A model generated the notes under the pieces. The model was not told where the DNA came from. It saw only the letters and a list, made by a program, of their open reading frames with translations, and made no database searches. Positions 18,020 to 25,292 of a stretch of 64,000 nt of DNA are shown in pieces (position 1 is the first letter of the stretch; each line of letters begins with the position of its first letter). Source of the DNA: an uncultured Prevotellaceae bacterium. Its GTDB lineage: Bacteria > Bacteroidota > Bacteroidia > Bacteroidales > Bacteroidaceae. Where the stretch lies: the NCBI GenBank assembly GCA_902800495.1, contig CADCET010000012.1, forward strand, positions 62,001 to 126,000. Direction: 5' to 3'. Position numbers and translations under genes: made by a program.

Positions 18020-18051
18020 CAAAATTAGATAAAAAAAGCGAACTAACCAAA
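18020..18051 (-). promoter_or_regulatory. Promoter of the PL11 gene
   Basis: -7 box TAATTTTG (18027-18020) and -33 TTTG (18051-18048), spacer 20, about 38 bases before the ATG. Confidence 0.78.
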
Positions 18052-18112
18052 AATGCCAACCTATTTCTGTTAATAGAAACGCATAAGATACCTCCGCAAT
18101 TCTCCCCTCCAA

Positions 18113-18134
18113 GGGGAGGGGCTGGGGGTGGGGT
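18113..18134 (+). other. Potential G-quadruplex tract
   Basis: Four runs of 4-5 Gs separated by 1-2 bases (GGGG A GGGG CT GGGGG T GGGG). It is preceded by CCCCTCC, so it may instead fold as a hairpin. Lies between the PL11 promoter and inverted-repeat element A. Confidence 0.6.
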
Positions 18135-18185
18135 CTGAAAGGTCATACAATTTAAGCGTAACCAAACTATTTCTTCCCACTCCAC

Positions 18186-18655
18186 CCCGTCTTAAAAAAC
18201 GCAACTATCCGCTTATCCGCAAACTCGGCTGAATATCAGGAGGTTAGAGAGAAATTATCCGCCAATTATCCGCCAATTATCCGTCATTATCCGTCATTTA
18301 TCCGTCATTTATCCGTCAAACATGAGCACTATGACTTACTGTGGCTTCCGGCCACGAGAGTTGGGATGAAAGGTGGACTTTACCGTAAGCAAACCAACAG
18401 TCCGACGGGCGCGGACAAAAGTCCGCAAGGGGCGGACTGTTGCTAAATGGCCGCTACGCTTTGACGACGAAGGGCGAAACGGTATAGGGTGAAGGGCGAA
18501 ACGGTATAGGACGAAAGCTAAAATGGTCGGGAAAAGCGACGAAGAAGACAAAAATGGCGGATAATTGGCGGATAATTGGCGGATAATTTCACGCTAACCA
18601 TCTGATACTCAATAGAGTTTGCGGATAAGCGGATAATCACGTTTTTTAAGACGGG
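18186..18655. repeat. Non-coding inverted-repeat element A with 11-bp iterons
   Basis: The outer arms begin CCCGTCTTAAAAAACG at 18186 and end with the reverse complement at 18640-18655; about 90 bases of each arm are imperfectly complementary. Inside the left arm AATTATCCGCC/TC is repeated six times (18253-18317); the right arm holds three inverted copies GGCGGATAATT (18556-18588). The centre has a nested hairpin (CAACAGTCCG 18395-18404 with CGGACTGTTG 18433-18442, inner GCGGAC-AAAA-GTCCGC) and a 20-bp direct repeat with period 22 (18469 and 18491). No credible gene inside. Could be a MITE-like element or a structured RNA locus. Confidence 0.8.
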
Positions 18656-18751
18656 TAGAGTAGTGAAATTCTGGCTTCTTTTTGTATTACTGCATATTGA
18701 ATTAACATTGTCCGACCAACTGAAAAAGCGGGAGAACCTGTATTTAACTAA

Positions 18752-18785
18752 AAATCAGCCGAAAGGAGATGCTTTCGGCTGATTT
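18752..18785 (-). terminator. Intrinsic terminator after guaA
   Basis: Perfect 14-bp stem (AAATCAGCCGAAAG with CTTTCGGCTGATTT), loop of 6, A/T flanks on both sides. Confidence 0.85.
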
Positions 18786-18799
18786 GCTTGTTCTTTGTC

Positions 18800-20410
18800 T
18801 TATTCCCACTCAATGGTTGCGGGTGGTTTGGAGGATATGTCGTAGCAGACGCGGTTGACGCCGCGTACTTTGTTGATAATCTCGTTCGACACCTTGGCCA
18901 TGAAGTCGTAAGGCAGATGAGCCCAGTCGGCGGTCATGGCGTCGGTCGAGGTGACGGCACGCAGGGCCACAGGGTTCTCGTAGGTGCGCTCGTCGCCCAT
19001 AACGCCCACCGAACGGACGGTAGAGAGCAGCACGGCACCGGCCTGCCAGATCTGGTCGTAGAGCGACACCTCTATCTCGCCATTCTGCATATCGGCAGGC
19101 ACACCGGCAGCCAGCACCCGACGGGCTTCCTCGCCAGAGAGTTTCACTTTATACTCACGGAGGCCACGGATGTAGATGTCGTCGGCATCCTGCAGGATGC
19201 GCACCTTCTCACGGGTGATGTCGCCAAGGATGCGGACGGCCAGGCCTGGTCCGGGGAAGGGATGACGGGTGATGAGGTGCTCGGGCATGCCCATCTGTCG
19301 GCCTACGCGGCGCACCTCGTCCTTGAAGAGCCACTTCAGCGGTTCACAGAGCTGCAGGTGCATCTCCTTTGGCAGTCCACCGACGTTGTGATGGCTCTTG
19401 ATGACCTTACCCGTGATGTTCAGCGACTCGATGCGGTCGGGATAGATGGTACCCTGAGCTAACCAGCGGGCATCGGTAATTTTCTTGGCCTCAGCGTTGA
19501 ACACCTCAACGAAGTCGCGGCCAATGATTTTGCGCTTCTGTTCTGGTTCGGTGACACCGGCCAGGTCGGCGAAGAACTTCTCAGAGGCATCGACGCCGAT
19601 GACGTTCAGTCCCAGCACCTTGTAGTCGTCCATGACCTGCTGGAACTCGTTCTTACGCAGCATGCCGTGGTCGACGAAGATACAGGTCAGACGGTCGCCG
19701 ATGGCCTTGTTCAGCAACACGGCGGCAACAGAGCTGTCGACACCACCGGAGAGTCCGAGGATGACACGGTCGTTGCCCAATTGCTCCTTCAGTTCGGCGA
19801 CGGTAGAGTCGACGAACGAGGCTGCCGACCACTCCTGACGTGAGCCGCAGATGTCGACCACAAAGTTCTTCAGCAGCTGTGTGCCCTGCACGGTGTGGAA
19901 CACCTCCGGATGGAACTGCACGGCCCATACGGGCTGCTTAGTTGACGCAAAGGCGGCGTTGCGGACGTCTTTCGTGCTGCCGATGACCTGGAAGTCGGCA
20001 GGAATGGCGGTGATAGTGTCGCCGTGGCTCATCCACACCTGCGAATGCTGTTCGAAACCCTTGAACAGGGGGTTCGTGGTGTCGACGGTCTCAAGATTGG
20101 CACGGCCATACTCACGGGAGTCTGCCTTCTCGACCTTTCCGCCAAGTGTATGCGAGATGAACTGCGCACCGTAGCAGATGCCGAGGACAGGCAGTCGGCC
20201 TACGAACTGCGAGAGATCGACCTTGAAAGCCTCCGGGTCGTGTACCGAATAGGGCGACCCGCTCAGGATGACGCCGATGACACTCGGGTCGTCCTTCGGG
20301 AACTTGTTGTAAGGCAGAATCTCGCAGAAGGTGTCCAGCTCGCGCACACGGCGGCCGATGAGTTGCGTCGTCTGCGAGCCGAAGTCCAAAATGATAATCT
20401 TCTGTTGCAT
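18800..20410 (-). CDS. guaA: GMP synthase (glutamine-hydrolysing)
   Basis: 536 aa. N-terminal class I glutamine amidotransferase with the nucleophile in GICYGAQF (~residue 79) and the HPEVFH His/Glu pair; then an ATP-pyrophosphatase with the P-loop GLSGGVDSS and the GMP synthase dimerisation domain ending in the classic KPPATIEWE. Converts XMP to GMP using glutamine and ATP in purine synthesis. The start lies 3 bases after the stop of the nucleotidyltransferase gene, so it is the last gene of a three-gene operon. Confidence 0.96.
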   Translation of the reverse strand: MQQKIIILDFGSQTTQLIGRRVRELDTFCEILPYNKFPKDDPSVIGVILSGSPYSVHDPEAFKVDLSQFVGRLPVLGICYGAQFISHTLGGKVEKADSREYGRANLETVDTTNPLFKGFEQHSQVWMSHGDTITAIPADFQVIGSTKDVRNAAFASTKQPVWAVQFHPEVFHTVQGTQLLKNFVVDICGSRQEWSAASFVDSTVAELKEQLGNDRVILGLSGGVDSSVAAVLLNKAIGDRLTCIFVDHGMLRKNEFQQVMDDYKVLGLNVIGVDASEKFFADLAGVTEPEQKRKIIGRDFVEVFNAEAKKITDARWLAQGTIYPDRIESLNITGKVIKSHHNVGGLPKEMHLQLCEPLKWLFKDEVRRVGRQMGMPEHLITRHPFPGPGLAVRILGDITREKVRILQDADDIYIRGLREYKVKLSGEEARRVLAAGVPADMQNGEIEVSLYDQIWQAGAVLLSTVRSVGVMGDERTYENPVALRAVTSTDAMTADWAHLPYDFMAKVSNEIINKVRGVNRVCYDISSKPPATIEWE

Positions 20411-20413
20411 AAT

Positions 20414-21115
20414 CTATAATGTATTAATAAAATCGTTTGCTTCGTCCAGCGTATCGAGCTTGCCGACGTCCATCAGGCGGAGATTCGTTGCTTCATAGCC
20501 GCGGATGAGGTGGTCGGCACAAGCTTGCAGATAGAAGTCCATGATGGGGAAGCGGTCGGGCCACGACGCCATCAGGGGGAACAGCGAGGGCGAGAAGACG
20601 TGAATGCCGGAGAATGCCAGCGAACGGCCCTCTCTGCCTTTCACCTGTCCCGTCTCGATGTTCTTCCAGCCGATGAGTCGCAGGTCGTCATCGAACTGGA
20701 GGTAGCGCTTCGTCTGCCGCTGGCTGACGACAAGCACCGACTGTCCGGCCTCGTAGACGGCCTGTAGATTGAGGTTGCTGAGGATATCGACGTTATGGAT
20801 GAGGATAGGTGAAGAGGTGTCGAACAGCGATTGCGCTTTCTTGATGCCGCCACCCGTTTCCAAGAGTCCGCCGGTCTCGTCAGAGATGCGGATGTCGAGG
20901 CCGAAGTTGTCGTTGGCCTTGAGATAGTCGACTATCTGCTGTGCGAAGTGGTGAACGTTAACGACGATGCGCTCGAAGCCGGCAGCACGAAGTTTCATCA
21001 CGACGTGCCAAAGCAGGGGTTGCCCCCCTACCCTGACCAGAGCCTTCGGCATTGTGTCGGTCAGCGGCTTCAGGCGGGTACCCAGACCCGCAGCGAAAAT
21101 CATGGCTTGCTTCAT
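20414..21115 (-). CDS. Sugar-1-phosphate nucleotidyltransferase (MurU-like)
   Basis: 233 aa, one nucleotidyltransferase domain with FAAGLGTRLKPLT (pyrophosphorylase signature), MPKALVRVGGQPLL, and the metal-binding NVDI. Closest in plan to MurU/HddC-type enzymes that make UDP-MurNAc or other nucleotide sugars without a LbH tail. In many Bacteroidota such genes sit beside an APH-type sugar kinase; here the plausible kinase is the APH-RapZ fusion 9.5 kb away. The frame opens at a TTG (21121) but the ATG at 21115, two bases after the preceding stop, is preferred. Confidence 0.8.
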   Translation of the reverse strand: MKQAMIFAAGLGTRLKPLTDTMPKALVRVGGQPLLWHVVMKLRAAGFERIVVNVHHFAQQIVDYLKANDNFGLDIRISDETGGLLETGGGIKKAQSLFDTSSPILIHNVDILSNLNLQAVYEAGQSVLVVSQRQTKRYLQFDDDLRLIGWKNIETGQVKGREGRSLAFSGIHVFSPSLFPLMASWPDRFPIMDFYLQACADHLIRGYEATNLRLMDVGKLDTLDEANDFINTL

Positions 21116-21117
21116 CG

Positions 21118-21306
21118 TCAATTATCTTGCCATATTACTTTCCCTTGAGCATCTTTCGGCTCTGTCGTATTATTCGCATCACCGTCACCATAGTCAGTGA
21201 GACTGTATGAAGAACTGCTGACTGGCGATCCTGCCAGTAACGTAAGGTGCGGTCTGACGTCAACAGTTCTGATAGCGGGACGGCTGTACTTCGTTTTCTT
21301 CTGCAT
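21118..21306 (-). CDS. Small conserved-type protein of unknown function
   Basis: 62 aa from the ATG at 21306. The layout, a basic start (QKKTKYSRPAIRTVDVRPH), then LTLLAGSPV, then an Asp/Asn/Gly-rich tail, is one I recognise from many small Bacteroidales proteins annotated only as hypothetical. No signal peptide or membrane helix. The stop is 2 bases before the nucleotidyltransferase ATG and a -7 box lies 27 bases upstream, so it is the leader gene of the operon with guaA. Function unknown; candidates include a secreted peptide precursor or a translation-coupling leader. Confidence 0.65.
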   Translation of the reverse strand: MQKKTKYSRPAIRTVDVRPHLTLLAGSPVSSSSYSLTDYGDGDANNTTEPKDAQGKVIWQDN

Positions 21307-21333
21307 CTTCGTGTACTCATATAATTTTGGGTG

Positions 21334-21341
21334 CAAAATTA
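21334..21341 (-). promoter_or_regulatory. -7 box of the small protein-nucleotidyltransferase-guaA operon
   Basis: TAATTTTG on the minus strand; no correctly placed -33 TTTG. Divergent from the plus-strand box at 21384. Confidence 0.6.
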
Positions 21342-21383
21342 CAAAAAAAAAGAGAAATACGAATAAGATTATGTTTTTTTTCG

Positions 21384-21391
21384 TACCTTTG
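21384..21391 (+). promoter_or_regulatory. -7 box of the fimbrillin-like lipoprotein gene
   Basis: TACCTTTG ends only 5 bases before the ATG at 21397, which implies an almost leaderless mRNA. Confidence 0.6.
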
Positions 21392-21396
21392 CGCCG

Positions 21397-22614
21397 ATGA
21401 AAAAGATAATGACTTACCTGTTCCTCGTCATGATGACCGTGACAGGAACCTTGACAACAGCGTGCAGCAGCAGCGACGACGAGCCAGCTACACCAGTACA
21501 GAAAGCAAACACCCTGACCGTAGTGGCAGGGATGAGTGACAACATCACCCGCGCCTTAGCAGATGCCGGCACCACCCTAACAGCCACCTGGGCGGAAGGC
21601 GAAGTAGTGGAAGTATACGAGGGCAGCAAACACCTTGGCACACTGAGGCCACAGACTTATGGCAATGCTACCACAAAGTTAACTGGCGTGCTGGATGCCG
21701 CCCCCAGTGCCAGCGGCGTGACGCTGACGCTGAGATACAAGTACGTCAGCGATTACAGCGGACAGAATGGCACGTTAGCCAACATCAGCAGCAACTACAA
21801 CTATTGTGTAGCCACGACAACCGTCACACAGAGCGGCAGCCAGTATAGCGGATCAGCAGCCAACTTCGTCAGTCAGCAAGCCATTGTGAAGTTTACGCTG
21901 AAGAAAAAAAGCGACAATAGTGTCATCAAGGCCACGACGATGAATATAAGATACACAGGTTACAGTTCTACTATCTTATCCTTGACAAATCTGACTGTCA
22001 GTAATAGCGGTGAATACTACATAGCCCTACCCCCAACAAACAACGATAGAACCCTAACAATTACAGTCAACGACGGCACACAGTATGAAATTGAAGCTCC
22101 CGCCACAGCCTTTGCCGCCGGATTGTTTTACCGCCGCAACGTATTTTTCACCTACAACGCCGTCAAAGTTTTCTCTGAAGGAGATACGGGTTATACCGTA
22201 GAAGAAAATTCCCAAGAACTATGTAAAGGTACAGGCTCAGGAACCCAACTTATACTTCAAAATGGAAGTGAGGCAACGCTTGACGGTCTTACCTTGGAAA
22301 ATGGCAGCGACTGTGGTATTGACTGCAAGGGCAACGCGACAATCAACCTAAAAGACGGAACAACGAACGCCATTACCAGTACAACAGCACAAGCCTTATT
22401 TGTTGCCGATGGTAAGACACTGAACATTACGGGCACAGGAACTTTGACATTAACAGGTTACAATGCAACAACTAAAGCGGTTAGCGGTACTGTCATAATC
22501 GACGGCCACAGTTTCTCAGGCAATACAGCTGACGGCACACACACTGACACGAATATGAACCTGCAGTTAGTTGTCAGTGAAGGTGGCAAGCAGTGGGTCA
22601 TTTCCAAGAAATAG
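21397..22614 (+). CDS. Fimbrillin-like surface lipoprotein
   Basis: 405 aa. Lipoprotein signal: hydrophobic MTYLFLVMMTVTGTLTTAC followed by SSSDDE, so lipid-modified Cys near residue 23 and probable export to the outer surface. Residues ~40-250 have the look of the fimbrillin-A/Mfa-like fold (GEVVEVYEG, NYCVATTTV, then FVSQQAIVKFTL). Residues ~290-405 form a separate beta-rich, Thr/Gly-rich repeat resembling carbohydrate-adhesion or pectate-lyase-like modules (LDGLTLENGSDCGIDCKG). Likely surface adhesin or minor pilus component; no pilus assembly genes nearby. Ends at a strong shared terminator. Confidence 0.72.
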   Translation: MKKIMTYLFLVMMTVTGTLTTACSSSDDEPATPVQKANTLTVVAGMSDNITRALADAGTTLTATWAEGEVVEVYEGSKHLGTLRPQTYGNATTKLTGVLDAAPSASGVTLTLRYKYVSDYSGQNGTLANISSNYNYCVATTTVTQSGSQYSGSAANFVSQQAIVKFTLKKKSDNSVIKATTMNIRYTGYSSTILSLTNLTVSNSGEYYIALPPTNNDRTLTITVNDGTQYEIEAPATAFAAGLFYRRNVFFTYNAVKVFSEGDTGYTVEENSQELCKGTGSGTQLILQNGSEATLDGLTLENGSDCGIDCKGNATINLKDGTTNAITSTTAQALFVADGKTLNITGTGTLTLTGYNATTKAVSGTVIIDGHSFSGNTADGTHTDTNMNLQLVVSEGGKQWVISKK

Positions 22615-22644
22615 AAATCGGGTCGCTTTTGGCGACCCGATTTC
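22614..22644. terminator. Bidirectional terminator between convergent lipoprotein and type VI operons
   Basis: 13-bp perfect stem GAAATCGGGTCGC / GCGACCCGATTTC with loop TTTTG, starting at the stop codon of the lipoprotein gene and ending 2 bases before the opposing stop. Confidence 0.85.
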
Positions 22645-22645
22645 T

Positions 22646-23416
22646 TTATTCATCCGACCCCATGACGAAACCTTTGGTGACGTCAAAATCCTTTTTCTTT
22701 TCTGGCTTCTCACCATGAGGTGTTTCTGAGGCCTTCTGCTGATTGCGAGTGCCGGCAGTCTCCGACGGCGAGTCGCTGATAGAAGCCGGCTTCCACTCCT
22801 CGTCGGGATGGTTCTTCAAGTAGCGGTCGTAGGCGTCCTCAATCTCCTTACGCTTCAGTTCGTAAGCCTGGTCGACCATGCCCTTGTTCTGGTCGTAAGC
22901 CTGATCGAGAGCATCTTCCAGCTCCTTGATTTCCTCAGCCGGCAATCCCTGAACGCCCTGAATCAGGTTCAACTTGTCCTTGGCGAACACCGCCTTGATG
23001 CGTGCCGACGTCTCTTCGTAGAGCGACTTCACGCCATTGGCGAGCAGGTCGCGGCGGTCTTTGTTCACTTCGGGCATGGTGTAGAGCAGGTAGCGCTCGT
23101 CCTCGCGCTTCAAGTCCTCTGAGATATACTTGATTTCCAGTTTGAACTCCGGATGAGCGTCGAAGACGCCGCGGACGATGGGGTCAAGGTAGTGTTCGTC
23201 CTTGGGGATGATCGACAGCTGGTCCTCTCGGGGACTGCCCACGATGGCCACCTGTTCCATATCCATGCGGGTGGCGTCGATATAGATGTCGACGGGCAAC
23301 AGCGATGCCGGCTCGGCCTTTGTGCAGAGATTACTGTACTTGTAGTTCATCAGGGCGTAATAGCCACCCATACGACCACTGATATCCTTTACTTCTGAAA
23401 TAAGTGCGGTTCTCAT
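22646..23416 (-). CDS. Ribosome-recycling-factor-like protein at the end of the type VI operon
   Basis: 256 aa. Residues ~20-195 can be aligned by eye with ribosome recycling factor: YSNLCTKAEPASLLP sits where RRF has its RTGRAxPxLL segment, then MEQVAIVGSPREDQLSIIPKD matches the domain II strands, then YTMPEVNKDRRDLLANGVKS matches the PPLTEERR helix, and a final long helix ends in KRKEIEDA. The Arg cluster (NVRRDAN) essential in true RRF is AVFAKDK here, so ordinary recycling is doubtful. The last ~55 residues are charged and disordered. It is the last gene of a TssD-VgrG operon, so a role as effector, effector adaptor or immunity factor is inferred. The similarity needs a structural or profile check. 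Confidence 0.6.
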   Translation of the reverse strand: MRTALISEVKDISGRMGGYYALMNYKYSNLCTKAEPASLLPVDIYIDATRMDMEQVAIVGSPREDQLSIIPKDEHYLDPIVRGVFDAHPEFKLEIKYISEDLKREDERYLLYTMPEVNKDRRDLLANGVKSLYEETSARIKAVFAKDKLNLIQGVQGLPAEEIKELEDALDQAYDQNKGMVDQAYELKRKEIEDAYDRYLKNHPDEEWKPASISDSPSETAGTRNQQKASETPHGEKPEKKKDFDVTKGFVMGSDE

Positions 23417-23432
23417 TGTTGTTGTTCTTTTT

Positions 23433-23480
23433 CGTTATTTCGTTATAACGTTATAACGTTTAATCGTAATTTCGATATGA
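23433..23480. repeat. Tandem 8-bp repeats in the type VI operon gap
   Basis: Six 8-bp units each beginning CG (CGTTATTT, CGTTATAA twice, CGTTTAAT, CGTAATTT, CGATATGA) occupy most of the 74-base gap between the beta-repeat gene and the RRF-like gene. Confidence 0.75.
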
Positions 23481-23490
23481 CTTTGTTACA

Positions 23491-25275
23491 TTATTCTTTG
23501 GGAGCATCCTCAGTCTTGAGCTTGGCACTGAGCTTGGCGCTGCTGGGAGCACCGGGCACGGCGATGCCGTCGCTGATGTTAGGCGACTTGAACGAACTCT
23601 TCGCCTCGACATTGTCGATGGTGGCCTTCGGCGCCTTCAGCTCGTCCTTCACCTCGGTGGCGGCGTTGATGGTCGTCTTGCCGTAGACCTGCGTCTCGCT
23701 GCCGCCAAGTGCTGCCTTTCCGTCGGCCAGCTGCAGCATGGCCTTGCCGTCGCCCTGCTGCGTCTCCAAGGTCTTGTCGGCAAAGAGTCCCATCTCCTCG
23801 GAGACGGCCTGCACCTTCTTCGACTTGACATCCTTCGACTTGGCGCCGACGTACATATTCTCTGACACGAGGACCATCGTGGAGCCGGCAGCCAATTTGT
23901 CGTCGGTACGCTTCTCCTTCTCGACGTCCATCGAGCGCAGACTGACAGCCTTGGCGTTCATGGCTAACGAGCCAGTGGCCTTGCCCTCGGTGTCGGTAGC
24001 TGAGAGGTCCATCTTCTCAGCACGCAGTTTGAAGCTGCCCTCCTTGGTGAGTGCCTTCTCCTGCAGCTTGTCGTCCTTCAGTTCGTAGTCGACGCTCTCC
24101 ATCGTAATGTTTTTCGACTTGATGGTGACGTCGCCCTTGGCCTCGTAGGTGCCGCCCTTCAGCTTACCCTTCTCGTATTTCTCGTCGGCATTGTCGGCGG
24201 TAGAGAGTTCGAAGTTCATGACGTTCACCGTCATCTTGCCCTTCTCCTTCAGCTTGCGATCGGCCTCGATGGCCTGCAGCAGCATGTCGTTGGCCGTCAC
24301 CGTCAGTCCTGCTCCGTCGTTGTCGCGCAGGTTGTTGTCGCCGTCGACCGATGTCACCTTGATGGTCTCACCCTTGATGTTGATGGCGGCGCCCGTCGAC
24401 TTCTTCTTGTAGTCGTCGCCGCTCTTGATGGCGTCTTTCTGTTTCTTGGCACTCTTCAGCTGGCGGTTAGTCTCAGCCAGCTGCGAGAGCACGTCGGCGT
24501 ACTGGCTGACATTCTCCGACAACGTTGTCGCCATCGTGCAGAAGATGCGGTTGTTGACAGCCATATCAGCGTAGTTGGAGCGTATCTCCTTCTCGGAATC
24601 ACCCAACTTGGCATTGTCCTCGAGCAGTTTCTCAAGATCCTTGACCAACTCGTCGAGCGACGACTTATGGTTGTTGCTCTCCGTGGTCAGCTCCTTCTTC
24701 TTGTCTTCCAGCATCTTGATGACCGCTTCAAGCCGTTCCTTGGTCGTATCGCTACCCACGGCGGCCTCAATCTCCAAGTGCTCGTCGGCATGAATACGCA
24801 CACCCGAAGCCCCCGCCGTGGCAGGTATCTCAGAGAAATAGTCCACAGCAGCATTGCTCTGTAGCACGATGCTGCGTGCCTGCGAACTGACCTGCGACGT
24901 AGGCCAGACGACACTCTCAAGTCCGTCGCTACCTGGGTCGACAGCCTGCTGGCTGATGGTCGTAGCCCGCACGATGACGGCACCGCCCTCGCCGGCGCCC
25001 TCGACACCCACTTTTGTACCGCGGATAACGACACTGCTGCCCTGTCCCTCGTAAAGTGCACCAGAGGGGTCAACGTTGCCGATGACAATCTCGGGTGCAG
25101 AGAGTATCAAGCGCTCATCGTCGCGCACGTAGCGGCCCTTGCTCAGCTCGTCGAGCAGTTCTTTCTTAATCAGCTGTATCTCGGCCTTATGCTGGCGAAT
25201 CTCCGTCAGTTCCTTCTCAACGTCTTTCTGGAAGTCGGCCAGTGCCTTCTGCCAGTCTTTGAATTTATAGTCCAT
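23491..25275 (-). CDS. Type VI operon beta-repeat protein, probable spike extension or effector carrier
   Basis: 594 aa. The N-terminal ~55 residues are a charged coiled coil; residues ~55-170 are short beta repeats of the kind SAPEIVIGN / SSVVIRGTKVGV; ~180-300 is a second coiled coil; ~300-540 again repeats short strands (INIKGETIKVTS, DVTIKSKNITMES, SLAMNAKAVSLRS), as in the beta-helical DUF2345-like part of VgrG spikes. No catalytic motif recognised. It starts 18 bases after the vgrG stop, so it is co-transcribed. Inference: it lengthens the spike or loads the RRF-like cargo encoded next. Confidence 0.6.
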   Translation of the reverse strand: MDYKFKDWQKALADFQKDVEKELTEIRQHKAEIQLIKKELLDELSKGRYVRDDERLILSAPEIVIGNVDPSGALYEGQGSSVVIRGTKVGVEGAGEGGAVIVRATTISQQAVDPGSDGLESVVWPTSQVSSQARSIVLQSNAAVDYFSEIPATAGASGVRIHADEHLEIEAAVGSDTTKERLEAVIKMLEDKKKELTTESNNHKSSLDELVKDLEKLLEDNAKLGDSEKEIRSNYADMAVNNRIFCTMATTLSENVSQYADVLSQLAETNRQLKSAKKQKDAIKSGDDYKKKSTGAAINIKGETIKVTSVDGDNNLRDNDGAGLTVTANDMLLQAIEADRKLKEKGKMTVNVMNFELSTADNADEKYEKGKLKGGTYEAKGDVTIKSKNITMESVDYELKDDKLQEKALTKEGSFKLRAEKMDLSATDTEGKATGSLAMNAKAVSLRSMDVEKEKRTDDKLAAGSTMVLVSENMYVGAKSKDVKSKKVQAVSEEMGLFADKTLETQQGDGKAMLQLADGKAALGGSETQVYGKTTINAATEVKDELKAPKATIDNVEAKSSFKSPNISDGIAVPGAPSSAKLSAKLKTEDAPKE

Positions 25276-25292
25276 TGCTTCGTCCTCCTTAC

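Noticed and set aside
18336-18551. A 71-codon open frame inside element A
   Set aside because: Low-complexity Ser/Arg/Pro product covering the hairpin core; no promoter and no coding signature.
18253-18588. Spaced short repeats that could suggest a CRISPR array
   Set aside because: Units are 10-11 bp and directly abutting, without unique spacers, and no cas genes are present.
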